Part shown: piece after piece, positions 1 to 4,461 of the stretch
Layout of the letters: every line of letters starts with the position of its first letter
Numbering within the stretch: the first letter of the stretch is position 1
Source: Nitrospira sp.
GTDB taxonomy: Bacteria; Nitrospirota; Thermodesulfovibrionia; Thermodesulfovibrionales; SM23-35
DNA length: 5,889 bases
Direction: 5' to 3'
Assembly (NCBI GenBank): GCA_016873595.1
Contig: VGWZ01000124.1
Coordinates: 1-5,889, forward strand
Notes under the pieces: model-generated
Databases searched by the model: none
Told to the model about the DNA's origin: nothing
What the model saw: the letters and a program-made list of their open reading frames with translations, nothing else
Made by a program: the position numbers and the translations under genes

Positions 1-296
1 TAGCAGGTATTATTTCTGAAAGCTACAGAAAGAACTGAATATATTTTGTCTGTCATAAAAATATTGCAAAATACGAGATGAACAGAAAAGAGCAATCTAT
101 CAAAACATGTTAAGAAGTACTGTTTTCAACTCCTTAGTCAGGTAAAAAGGTTTATCTTTTTATTATTAATCTTTAATCTTCAGACTGCTATCAATACTAT
201 TGAACTAAACTTAAATCGTCTTAGGATAAAAATGTATTCTTCCCTTTTATTCTTCCCTTCATTTGCTATGAGGGAAAGAGAGAGGTTAAAAAATAT
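1..296. other. AT-rich stretch with no recognisable gene
   Basis: Stops are frequent on both strands and no frame gives a convincing protein. The longest early plus-strand frame is about 25 codons starting just after a TAG at the window edge, and it is not recognisable. The right half holds a short direct repeat and a small hairpin, listed separately. It may contain upstream regulatory DNA for hicAB or the decayed end of an unseen gene. Confidence 0.5.
235..276. repeat. 12-bp direct repeat at 13-bp period plus small hairpin
   Basis: TATTCTTCCCTT occurs at 235-246 and again at 248-259. The second copy also forms one arm of an imperfect stem (TTCCCT..CAT at 253-262 against ATGAGGGAA at 268-276, one bulged T). 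There is no T-run after it, so it is not a convincing terminator. Function unknown. Confidence 0.4.
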
Positions 297-325
297 TCGA
301 CTAATGCTATCATATATGATAGCAT
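297..325 (+). promoter_or_regulatory. Probable hicAB promoter
   Basis: TCGACT (297-302), a 17-bp spacer and TAGCAT (320-325) form a sigma70-like promoter; the hexamers match consensus at 4/6 each. It would start transcription at about the hicA ATG (333), and no Shine-Dalgarno sequence precedes that ATG. An alternative pair is GTTAAA (285-290), 17 bp, TATCAT (308-313), which gives a leader of about 13 nt. In both cases the palindrome at 304-325 overlaps the -10 region. Confidence 0.45.
304..325. promoter_or_regulatory. Perfect 22-bp palindrome, probable HicB operator
   Basis: ATGCTATCATA at 304-314 is followed directly by its exact reverse complement at 315-325, with no spacer. The site ends 7 bp before the hicA ATG and overlaps its likely -10 element. 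Antitoxins of the HicB type with a ribbon-helix-helix tail bind palindromes at their own promoters, so this is the expected place for autorepression. That HicB binds here is inference. Confidence 0.7.
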
Positions 326-332
326 ATGCTCA

Positions 333-590
333 ATGAGTAAAACCGAAAAGCTTTTTACTAAAGTTAAGAATAATTCTCAAGATGTCAGATTCGATGAAAT
401 CTGTAAATTGGCAGAGGCTTTTGGATTTACCTATAAAGGTGGTAAGGGGAGCCATAAGGTATACAGTAAAAAAGGCATTCCTGAGATACTGAATTTTCAG
501 AACGTCAAAGGGAGGGTTAAACCTTACCAAGTGAGGCAGTTTTTAAAGATTATTGAAGACTATAATGTAACAATGAAGGAGGGACAATAA
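333..590 (+). CDS. hicA: HicA-type mRNA interferase toxin
   Basis: An 85-residue protein with the compact dsRBD-like HicA fold. HicA toxins cleave mRNA independently of codon context and are neutralised by direct HicB binding. The core GGKGSHKVY (residues 37-44) carries the conserved Gly-Ser-His with the catalytic histidine at 41, and VKPYQVRQFLKIIED (residues 62-76) is the typical C-terminal helix. The N-terminal part (DEICKLAEAFGF) matches the family's first helix. The protein ends one base before hicB, so the two genes are clearly co-transcribed. No Shine-Dalgarno sequence precedes the ATG and no ATG, GTG or TTG lies upstream in frame, which points to leaderless translation and weak toxin output. 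A four-codon ORF (ATG 326 to TAA 340) overlaps the start in another frame. The family call is firm; activity is inferred. Confidence 0.92.
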   Translation: MSKTEKLFTKVKNNSQDVRFDEICKLAEAFGFTYKGGKGSHKVYSKKGIPEILNFQNVKGRVKPYQVRQFLKIIEDYNVTMKEGQ

Positions 591-591
591 G

Positions 592-930
592 ATGCACTAT
601 CCAATAAAAGTATTTTACAGCGAAGAAGATGAGGGGTTTATTGCTGTTATTCCTGATCTGCCAGAGTGCTCAGCCTTTGGAGAAACCGAGGAGGAGGCTA
701 TAAAAGAGGTGAAGATTGCTCAGGAATTATGGATAAAGACTGCAAAGAAAGAAGGCAGAAAAATACCACGGCCATCATCTGAAGATATATACAGCGGTAA
801 GATACTCGCACGGACGCCCAAATCACTCCATAAGGCGCTTATGGAAAAAGCAAAAGATGAGGGTGTGAGCCTGAACCAGCTTGTGGTCTACCTGTTGTCA
901 AGGGGAGTAGAAAAGCGTGCAAATCCGTAA
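592..930 (+). CDS. hicB: HicB-type antitoxin with ribbon-helix-helix tail
   Basis: A 112-residue partner of the upstream toxin. Residues 1-60 form the HicB partial RNase H-like fold, recognisable from YPIKVFYSEEDEGFIAVIPD and the motif PECSAFGETEEEAIKEV. Residues about 72-106 (ARTPKSLHKALMEKAKDEG, then VSLNQLVVYLLSRG) are an Arc/MetJ-like ribbon-helix-helix DNA-binding domain. The protein should therefore both block HicA and repress the operon through the palindrome at 304-325. An AAGGAGGG Shine-Dalgarno (577-584) lies inside the end of hicA, 7 nt from this ATG. That is far stronger than anything before hicA and fits the need for more antitoxin than toxin. Toxin-first order is normal for hicAB. 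The reading frame looks intact. Confidence 0.93.
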   Translation: MHYPIKVFYSEEDEGFIAVIPDLPECSAFGETEEEAIKEVKIAQELWIKTAKKEGRKIPRPSSEDIYSGKILARTPKSLHKALMEKAKDEGVSLNQLVVYLLSRGVEKRANP

Positions 931-977
931 AAGCCCTAAGCCTTCAATCTTTTGTATTGGGACTGCCAGAAAAAAAC

Positions 978-1472
978 TTATCTCCCTGTTTTAGGTTTCG
1001 GAGGAGATGTAGTGCTCCCTGCTACCACGTCAAAAACAATCTCATGCCATCTAAATGGCCCCCACTTACCACTAATCGAGTAAGCAGGCCAGAACCGCCA
1101 GGTTCCTGCGGCATCTAATTTCCTTGATACTTTTATATCAACTTTTTGTTGTGGATTTAATATCTTACCCATATGTGAATAGCCGAAGTCACGGTTATTC
1201 GCATCTGTTGTAGAGTTCCATCTGGCTCCGACAAATGCACCGTAGCGGGAATCAAGTACTATGGTACGCTGTGTGACATTTTTTAACTTATAACTGACTT
1301 TCACATTATCTCCAACTCGAGATGGATCTTGTGCTCCACGGACAGAGAAATCACGAAGCTGTAGACCATCTGGTGATGTATCCGGACCTGCAAAATCTGC
1401 AGAGTAAGAGTCCATCTGGAAGATTGCGACGAAAGCGATTGAAAAAAGCAGTACAAAAATCTTTTTGGTCAT
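978..1472 (-). CDS. Exported Ig-like/beta-sandwich protein, function unknown
   Basis: A 164-residue protein. The start at 1472 is chosen because AGAGGAGG (1479-1486) sits 6 nt upstream and the signal peptide begins there (MTKKIFVLLFSIAFVAIF, likely cleavage after SYSA, about residue 25); a longer frame to 1523 has no ribosome-binding site. The mature part alternates short strands: VGDNVKVSYKLKNVT, then TIVLDSRYGAFVGARW, then LNPQQKVDIKVSRKL, then AAGTWRFWPAYSI, then WHEIVFDVV. This resembles CARDB/Ig-like modules that pack against partners outside the cytoplasm. The C terminus is a low-complexity tail, TTSPPKPKTGR. It lies 73 bp downstream of the disrupted exported gene on the same strand, and the two may form one unit. 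I do not recognise a named family. Confidence 0.8.
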   Translation of the reverse strand: MTKKIFVLLFSIAFVAIFQMDSYSADFAGPDTSPDGLQLRDFSVRGAQDPSRVGDNVKVSYKLKNVTQRTIVLDSRYGAFVGARWNSTTDANNRDFGYSHMGKILNPQQKVDIKVSRKLDAAGTWRFWPAYSISGKWGPFRWHEIVFDVVAGSTTSPPKPKTGR

Positions 1473-1545
1473 GGTCTGCCTCCTCTTTTTAATGAACGAA
1501 AATACTGTTGCATATCTGCTCATATTTCACAATGACACTTGATTT

Positions 1546-2125
1546 CTATCGAGGTTTAGGTGATGCAATCTCTATCCTAGGTTTTACTTTTACAGGAACT
1601 TTTTGACCAAAGTCGCCTCCTGTAACTAATATTTTACCGACAATTGGTTTTGTCCCTGTGAGTTCTTTGCAATTGATGCTTACAGTAAAAGTGGCAGTAC
1701 CTGCAGGGGGAACCTTATCAAACATTTGAGGTTCTACAAGAATCCACGGCTGTTCTGCCCTTGCCCGTATATCGAGCGCCTTCTTGGTGATATTGGTGAC
1801 GACAATTGTTTTAGCTCTAAATTGAATCGTACAGTCAAAAGAAAGTGTTGCTGGCCTGACCCTTATGGTTGGTTGTACTTCAAGTTTCTGGGCATACAAG
1901 TCATTCAACAATGAGGGCAATACAAAAGAAACTAATGTCCTGTCTGTAACACTTCTTTACACTTTTTGAGTGTCATTCCGCACTTGATGCGGAATCCAGC
2001 CCTTGTTTTTCTGGTTTCCTGCTTTTGCAGGAATGACAGAATTGTGTAAACTTATTTATGAGACAGCACACTAATAGTAGAATAAGAGAACAAAAGGGTA
2101 AAAAAAACAGATTTGATTTTTTCAT
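1546..2125 (-). pseudogene. Exported Ig/BACON-like protein gene split by a MITE-like element
   Basis: The original start is the ATG at 2125, with GAGG 5 nt upstream. It opens a signal peptide, MKKSNLFFLPFCSLILLL, which then runs into the inserted element and stops at a TGA inside it. The rest of the gene resumes in another frame at 1932. Deleting 139 bp (the element plus one TA) joins codon TTA (2074-2072) to GTT (1932-1930) and gives a clean 146-residue protein whose signal peptide continues LVSFVLPSLLNDLYAQ. The mature part has strand patterns such as ATLSFDCTIQF, TIVVTNITKKALDIRA, PWILVEP, GTATFTVSINC and GKILVTGGDFGQKVPVKV, typical of BACON/Hydin-like Ig modules, and ends in ASPKPR. As it stands, only a 124-residue form from a TTG at 1920 without Shine-Dalgarno could be made, and it lacks an export signal. 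The gene is probably dead or cytoplasmic. Confidence 0.8.
1935..2071. mobile_element. 137-bp MITE-like element flanked by TA
   Basis: The two ends, read inwards, share imperfect inverted repeats of about 45 bp: TGTsCTGTCT, then TTTACAC, then TGTCATTCC in the same order on each side. The left end runs from 1935 and the right end from 2071 on the other strand. TA dinucleotides flank it at 1933-1934 and 2072-2073, as expected for Tc1/mariner-like TA targeting. Inside are two hairpins: TTCCGCA/TGCGGAA (1976-1994) and TTCCTGC/GCAGGAA (2016-2033). There is no coding capacity, so it would need a transposase in trans. The TA duplication is confirmed by restoration of the interrupted reading frame. 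A slightly longer shared string (ATTAGT) makes the exact boundary ambiguous by a few bases. Confidence 0.75.
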
Positions 2126-2203
2126 AGAATCCTCATTTCAACTCGGAGAATATCAGATGCAGGGAGGGCTGTCAAGAATTTTTTGGTTTTTGAAGTTGAG
2201 TAG

Positions 2204-2362
2204 TTAGCGATCGGCCTCAGGGTTCTCTTTTTCAGGATCCTCAAGTTTAGGCTTACACACTGGGCAATAGAGTTCCCCCTGATCCAGGAGGCACACATGT
2301 CCTCATTCAGGGCAGCAGATACATTCATCCTTCGGCTGCTTACAAACAGGGCAGATCTCCAT
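2204..2362 (-). CDS. Cys-rich zinc-ribbon mini-protein with in-frame TGA (possible selenocysteine)
   Basis: The 52-codon frame starts at ATG 2362 and ends at TAA 2206-2204. It reads MEICPVCKQPKDECICCPE, then TGA (codon 20, 2305-2303), then GHVCLLDQGELYCPVCK and an acidic tail (LEDPEKENPEADR). Cysteines stand at 4, 7, 14, 16, 17, 24, 33 and 36. Codon 20 completes a CxxC pair with Cys17 that matches the CPVC pair at 33-36, as in a zinc ribbon. The TGA is one base from TGC. The frame stays convincingly protein-like after it. Explanations are selenocysteine, a recent nonsense mutation, or a sequencing error; the sequence alone cannot decide. There is no Shine-Dalgarno, but a strong promoter ends 6 bp before the ATG, suggesting a leaderless mRNA. 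It is divergent from the marC-family gene. The family is not one I can name. Confidence 0.6.
2275..2291 (-). promoter_or_regulatory. Hairpin after in-frame TGA, candidate bacterial SECIS
   Basis: In the sense direction the TGA is followed by 11 nt and then CCTCCTG-GAT-CAGGGGG, a 7-bp stem (one T·G wobble) with a 3-nt loop beginning with G. The loop starts 18 nt after the TGA. Described bacterial SECIS elements have an apical loop roughly 16-37 nt after UGA with a G among its first two bases, so the geometry fits. The stem is short, and a chance hairpin is possible. Confidence 0.35.
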
Positions 2363-2368
2363 AAAAAT

Positions 2369-2397
2369 ATACTATCGAATCTTAAAAAATTGGTCAA
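2369..2397 (-). promoter_or_regulatory. Promoter of the Cys-rich mini-gene
   Basis: Read on the minus strand: TTGACC (2397-2392), 17-bp spacer, TAGTAT (2374-2369), then 6 nt to the ATG at 2362. Transcription should start within a base or two of the ATG. Its -35 lies only 6 bp from the -35 of the divergent marC promoter. Confidence 0.65.
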
Positions 2398-2403
2398 ATT
2401 ATT

Positions 2404-2432
2404 TTGACACCTGAGGAACAAGTAATTATAAT
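2404..2432 (+). promoter_or_regulatory. Perfect-consensus sigma70 promoter of the marC-family gene
   Basis: TTGACA (2404-2409), exactly 17 bp, TATAAT (2427-2432): a full consensus match. The expected start of transcription, about 7 nt on, is the A of ATG 2440. The open frame extends back to a TTG at 2404, but that TTG is the first half of the -35 box and cannot be a start on this transcript. Confidence 0.85.
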
Positions 2433-2439
2433 TAGACTG

Positions 2440-3042
2440 ATGGAGAATATTGTAAAAGCATTCCCTCATACTTTCATACCACTCTTTGCTGCAACGAATG
2501 TGTTTACCGTTCTTCCCATTTTTATCTCTCTCACTGAGGAGACAACAAATTCAGAAAGAAAGACGATCATAAGGGACTCACTCCTCACAGCCTTAATCGT
2601 GGGACTTTTATTTGTAGCTTTGGGAAAAGTAATTTTTAAAATATTGGGAATTACTGAAGCAGATTTTAAAATTGCAGGAGGTCTTGTCCTCCTTATTTTT
2701 GCGATACTTGACCTCGTAAGACATGATGAGACACGGAAAAGACCATTTGATAAGATGGGTGTAGTGCCTATTGGTGTGCCTTTAATTACAGGACCTGCGG
2801 TGCTTACCACTATCCTTGTACTTGTAGATCAATATGGTATTGTCCCTACAGTTATTTCATTTGTACTTAATCTCCTGATTGTCTGGATAACATTCGTCAA
2901 TGCAGAGCGGGTTATACGTCTCTTTGGTAAAGGAGGCATAGCTGGCATTGCGAAGATTATGGCACTTCTCCTTGCATCAATTGCTATAATGATGATCCGA
3001 TTAGGCGTTATTAACATTATTCACCGCAATATTAAGGGTTGA
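2440..3042 (+). CDS. MarC-family (UPF0056) inner membrane protein
   Basis: A 200-residue multi-pass membrane protein. Six hydrophobic segments are visible: FIPLFAATNVFTVLPIFISL, LLTALIVGLLFVALG, FKIAGGLVLLIFAILDLV, the VPLITGPAVLTTILVLV segment, VISFVLNLLIVWITFV and IMALLLASIAIMMIRLGV. The VPIGVPLITGPAVLTT stretch is the family's best-known signature. The usual Asp-Pro in the first helix is replaced by TNVFTVLP. Family function is unsettled; despite the name, MarC itself is not shown to confer multidrug resistance. The start at 2440 is set by the promoter. The protein begins MENIVKAF, as family members usually do. There is no Shine-Dalgarno at a usable distance, so translation is probably leaderless. 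It faces the PstS-like gene tail to tail. Confidence 0.88.
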   Translation: MENIVKAFPHTFIPLFAATNVFTVLPIFISLTEETTNSERKTIIRDSLLTALIVGLLFVALGKVIFKILGITEADFKIAGGLVLLIFAILDLVRHDETRKRPFDKMGVVPIGVPLITGPAVLTTILVLVDQYGIVPTVISFVLNLLIVWITFVNAERVIRLFGKGGIAGIAKIMALLLASIAIMMIRLGVINIIHRNIKG

Positions 3043-3092
3043 AAGGAATATTTTTTAACCTGACTTTGAAACGAGAGATAGGAAGGAATTCA

Positions 3093-3115
3093 TGAGGGGG
3101 GCGTAGCCCCCCTCA
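3093..3115. terminator. GC-rich hairpin between convergent genes
   Basis: A 10-bp perfect stem, TGAGGGGGGC / GCCCCCCTCA, with a GTA loop, lies 5 bp beyond the PstS-like stop codon and 50 bp after the marC-family stop. It is very stable and well placed to end transcripts from both sides. Neither side has a clean T-run, so it may act only as a roadblock or mRNA 3' end stabiliser. Confidence 0.6.
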
Positions 3116-3120
3116 GTCCT

Positions 3121-3966
3121 TTACTTTTTAGGCTTTGGCGGAGCAGGCTTTGGTGCAGCAGGAGCAACTTTCTGTTTCTCTGCAAGTGACTGCCCTTCTG
3201 GGCTCATGACGAAATCAATGAAAGTCTTTGTTGCGCCTTTAGGTACATCACGTGTGATGAGGTAAAACGGAATCTCTACCGGGTAAATGCCAGTCTTTAA
3301 GTTCTCAAGTGTAGGCGCTTTGCCATCTAACTCCAGTGCCTTAACTTTTTCATCAACAGCACCAATGAGGATGTAACCTATAGCCGAACTCTCTTTCGCG
3401 ACTTCCTCCTTCATTGCACCCATCTTATCGAGAACTTTTGCCTTCTCGACTGCAACCTTTTCTGTGCCCATAACTACCTTCTCTAGGGCTGCCCTCTGCC
3501 CCGCACCTTCCTCTCTGATGAGCACAGTGATTTTACCTTTTGTGCCACCTACTGCAGACCAGTCAGTGATTTTACCAGCATAGATATCCCTTACCTGGGC
3601 TGTAGTTAACCCCTTTACTGGGTTTTTTGGATTAACCACTACAGTTACACCATCCTTAGCAAAAAGAAACGCTTTGATATCAGGATATGCCTTCTTTTCT
3701 TCGTCTTTCAATGGGCGGGTAATCATACCAAAAGTAAAACCAAACTCACTTTTACCAATAACTTTAATAGCAACATCGCCTTTCTCCTCGATGGTCTCGA
3801 CAGCTATGCCTGGATTCTTTTCCATAAAAGGCGGTGATATTTTGTCAATTACGTCCTTAACTCCCTTTACCCCGAGACCCTTCACAGCTTCCTTACCAGT
3901 AGCAAGGCTTGTCGTCCCTAAAATAAAGAGCGCTATCACTAAACATATGGCAATCTTTCTAAGCAT
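3121..3966 (-). CDS. PstS-like periplasmic substrate-binding protein, ligand uncertain
   Basis: A 281-residue exported protein with signal peptide MLRKIAICLVIALFILGTTS, probably cleaved around residue 24. Family marks of PstS/PBP-like-2 proteins include GMITRPLKDEE (80-90), VVVNPKNPVKGLTTAQVRDI (109-128) with IYAGKITDWSAVGG, IGYILIGAV (196-204) and FVMSPEGQSLAEK (252-264). Residues that normally clasp phosphate are not evident: the first loop reads GLGVKGVKD rather than a Gly-Ser-Thr loop, and EEGAGQRAA (152-160) replaces the usual Arg-x-x-Ser-Gly-Thr. Phosphate should therefore not be assumed; another oxyanion or a sensory or structural role is possible. No pstC, pstA, pstB or phoU is beside it. 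The tail APAAPKPAPPKPKK is low-complexity. AAAGGGGG (3972-3979) is 5 nt from the ATG. Confidence 0.85.
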   Translation of the reverse strand: MLRKIAICLVIALFILGTTSLATGKEAVKGLGVKGVKDVIDKISPPFMEKNPGIAVETIEEKGDVAIKVIGKSEFGFTFGMITRPLKDEEKKAYPDIKAFLFAKDGVTVVVNPKNPVKGLTTAQVRDIYAGKITDWSAVGGTKGKITVLIREEGAGQRAALEKVVMGTEKVAVEKAKVLDKMGAMKEEVAKESSAIGYILIGAVDEKVKALELDGKAPTLENLKTGIYPVEIPFYLITRDVPKGATKTFIDFVMSPEGQSLAEKQKVAPAAPKPAPPKPKK

Positions 3967-4008
3967 CTTTTCCCCCTTTCTTTAAGTAAATATCGTAATT
4001 ATTGGTTA

Positions 4009-4025
4009 TAGCGCCTCACGCGCTA
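4009..4025 (-). promoter_or_regulatory. Leader hairpin of the PstS-like gene
   Basis: TAGCGC / GCGCTA form a 6-bp stem with a 5-nt loop inside the roughly 110-nt leader expected from the promoter at 4082-4110. It is preceded in the transcript by AAGGAGGGG (4050-4042) and a GTG immediately followed by TAG (4032-4027), a possible start-stop mini-ORF. Regulatory function is not shown. Confidence 0.35.
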
Positions 4026-4081
4026 CCTACACAGTTCTTCTCCCCTCCTTTCTATCTTGGCAATATAAAACTTAGTGATAG

Positions 4082-4110
4082 ATATTACCAAATAGATAAC
4101 AGATAGTCAA
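4082..4110 (-). promoter_or_regulatory. Promoter of the PstS-like gene
   Basis: On the minus strand: TTGACT (4110-4105), 17 bp, TAATAT (4087-4082). Transcription should begin near 4075. The 13-bp tandem repeats abut its -35 box on the upstream side and repeat the same TTGACT. Confidence 0.65.
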
Positions 4111-4162
4111 GGAGAAGTCAACAGGAGAAGTCAACAGGAGAAGTCAACAGGAGAAGTCAACA
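4111..4162 (-). repeat. Four perfect 13-bp tandem repeats carrying -35-like boxes
   Basis: Four identical head-to-tail copies (plus strand GGAGAAGTCAACA; minus strand TGTTGACTTCTCC) begin at 4111, 4124, 4137 and 4150. Each contains TTGACT in the orientation and sequence of the -35 box of the PstS-like promoter that directly follows. They lie between that promoter and the stop codon of the basic-protein gene. They could be iterated activator sites or a slippage product; identical copies argue for recent expansion. Confidence 0.9.
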
Positions 4163-4171
4163 GGTTTTTCT

Positions 4172-4336
4172 TCAATTATTTTCTTCAGTGATGATTTCTA
4201 CTGTCTGCTGCTTCGTGCGCTTTCTATCGTACCTTTTCTTATCCCTTTTAGTGATCACAGTGTGCTTGCGGAGTTTCAACACCGCCTCCATAGGAAGGCG
4301 TGGTTTGGGCTTTTTCTTTTTTGAAGATTTTTTCAT
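4172..4336 (-). CDS. Small, highly basic protein, function unknown
   Basis: A 54-residue frame from ATG 4336 to TGA 4174-4172. It begins MKKSSKKKKPKPRLPMEAVL and continues with KLRKHTVITKRDKKRYDRKR, ending TKQQTVEIITEENN. About two fifths of the residues are Lys or Arg, concentrated before residue 43, followed by a short acidic end. Such composition suits nucleic-acid or ribosome contact, but I recognise no family. A promoter with transcription start at the ATG (4344-4372) supports it as a real gene; there is no Shine-Dalgarno. Its stop lies 9 bp from the tandem repeat array ahead of the PstS-like gene, on the same strand, so read-through into that gene is possible. Confidence 0.6.
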   Translation of the reverse strand: MKKSSKKKKPKPRLPMEAVLKLRKHTVITKRDKKRYDRKRTKQQTVEIITEENN

Positions 4337-4343
4337 TGTAATA

Positions 4344-4372
4344 AATATACCTTAAAATGTTGAAAGTTTGAA
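4344..4372 (-). promoter_or_regulatory. Promoter of the small basic-protein gene
   Basis: Minus strand: TTCAAA (4372-4367; 4/6), 17 bp, TATATT (4349-4344; 5/6), then 7 nt to the ATG. This is the same geometry as the marC-family promoter and predicts a leaderless transcript. Confidence 0.45.
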
Positions 4373-4435
4373 GCATTGAAATGAGAGAGGCAACAAGGGA
4401 GAAATTTCATGAAGTGAAATAGGGGGGGTGATATC

Positions 4436-4444
4436 TGATATAAT
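4436..4444 (+). promoter_or_regulatory. Extended -10 promoter before the sensor-kinase relic
   Basis: TGATATAAT is a perfect extended -10 (TGnTATAAT). It has no good -35 at the usual distance, which extended -10 promoters can tolerate. GAGGCGGT (4452-4459) follows as a possible Shine-Dalgarno, just before the first recognisable codons of the relic. Confidence 0.5.
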
Positions 4445-4461
4445 TTACTCAGAGGCGGTGT

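Noticed and set aside
1..130. Short frames at the left edge as a truncated gene
   Set aside because: The longest is about 25 codons, begins right after a stop, and is not recognisable.
1473..1523. Longer N terminus for the exported protein at 978-1472
   Set aside because: The upstream ATG has no ribosome-binding site, and the extension places charged residues ahead of a complete signal peptide that has its own AGGAGG.
1971..2039. Twin hairpins read as a CRISPR repeat or intrinsic terminator
   Set aside because: There are no regularly spaced repeats, and the hairpins sit symmetrically inside the terminal inverted repeats of one inserted element.
2122..2469. 115-residue open frame on the minus strand
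   Set aside because: It crosses the promoters and the start of the marC-family gene and has no protein-like pattern. The Cys-rich frame with the TGA explains this strand better.
4404..4420. ATTTCA/TGAAAT hairpin followed by a run of seven G
   Set aside because: A short AT-rich stem in non-coding DNA with no linked gene or T-run; likely chance.
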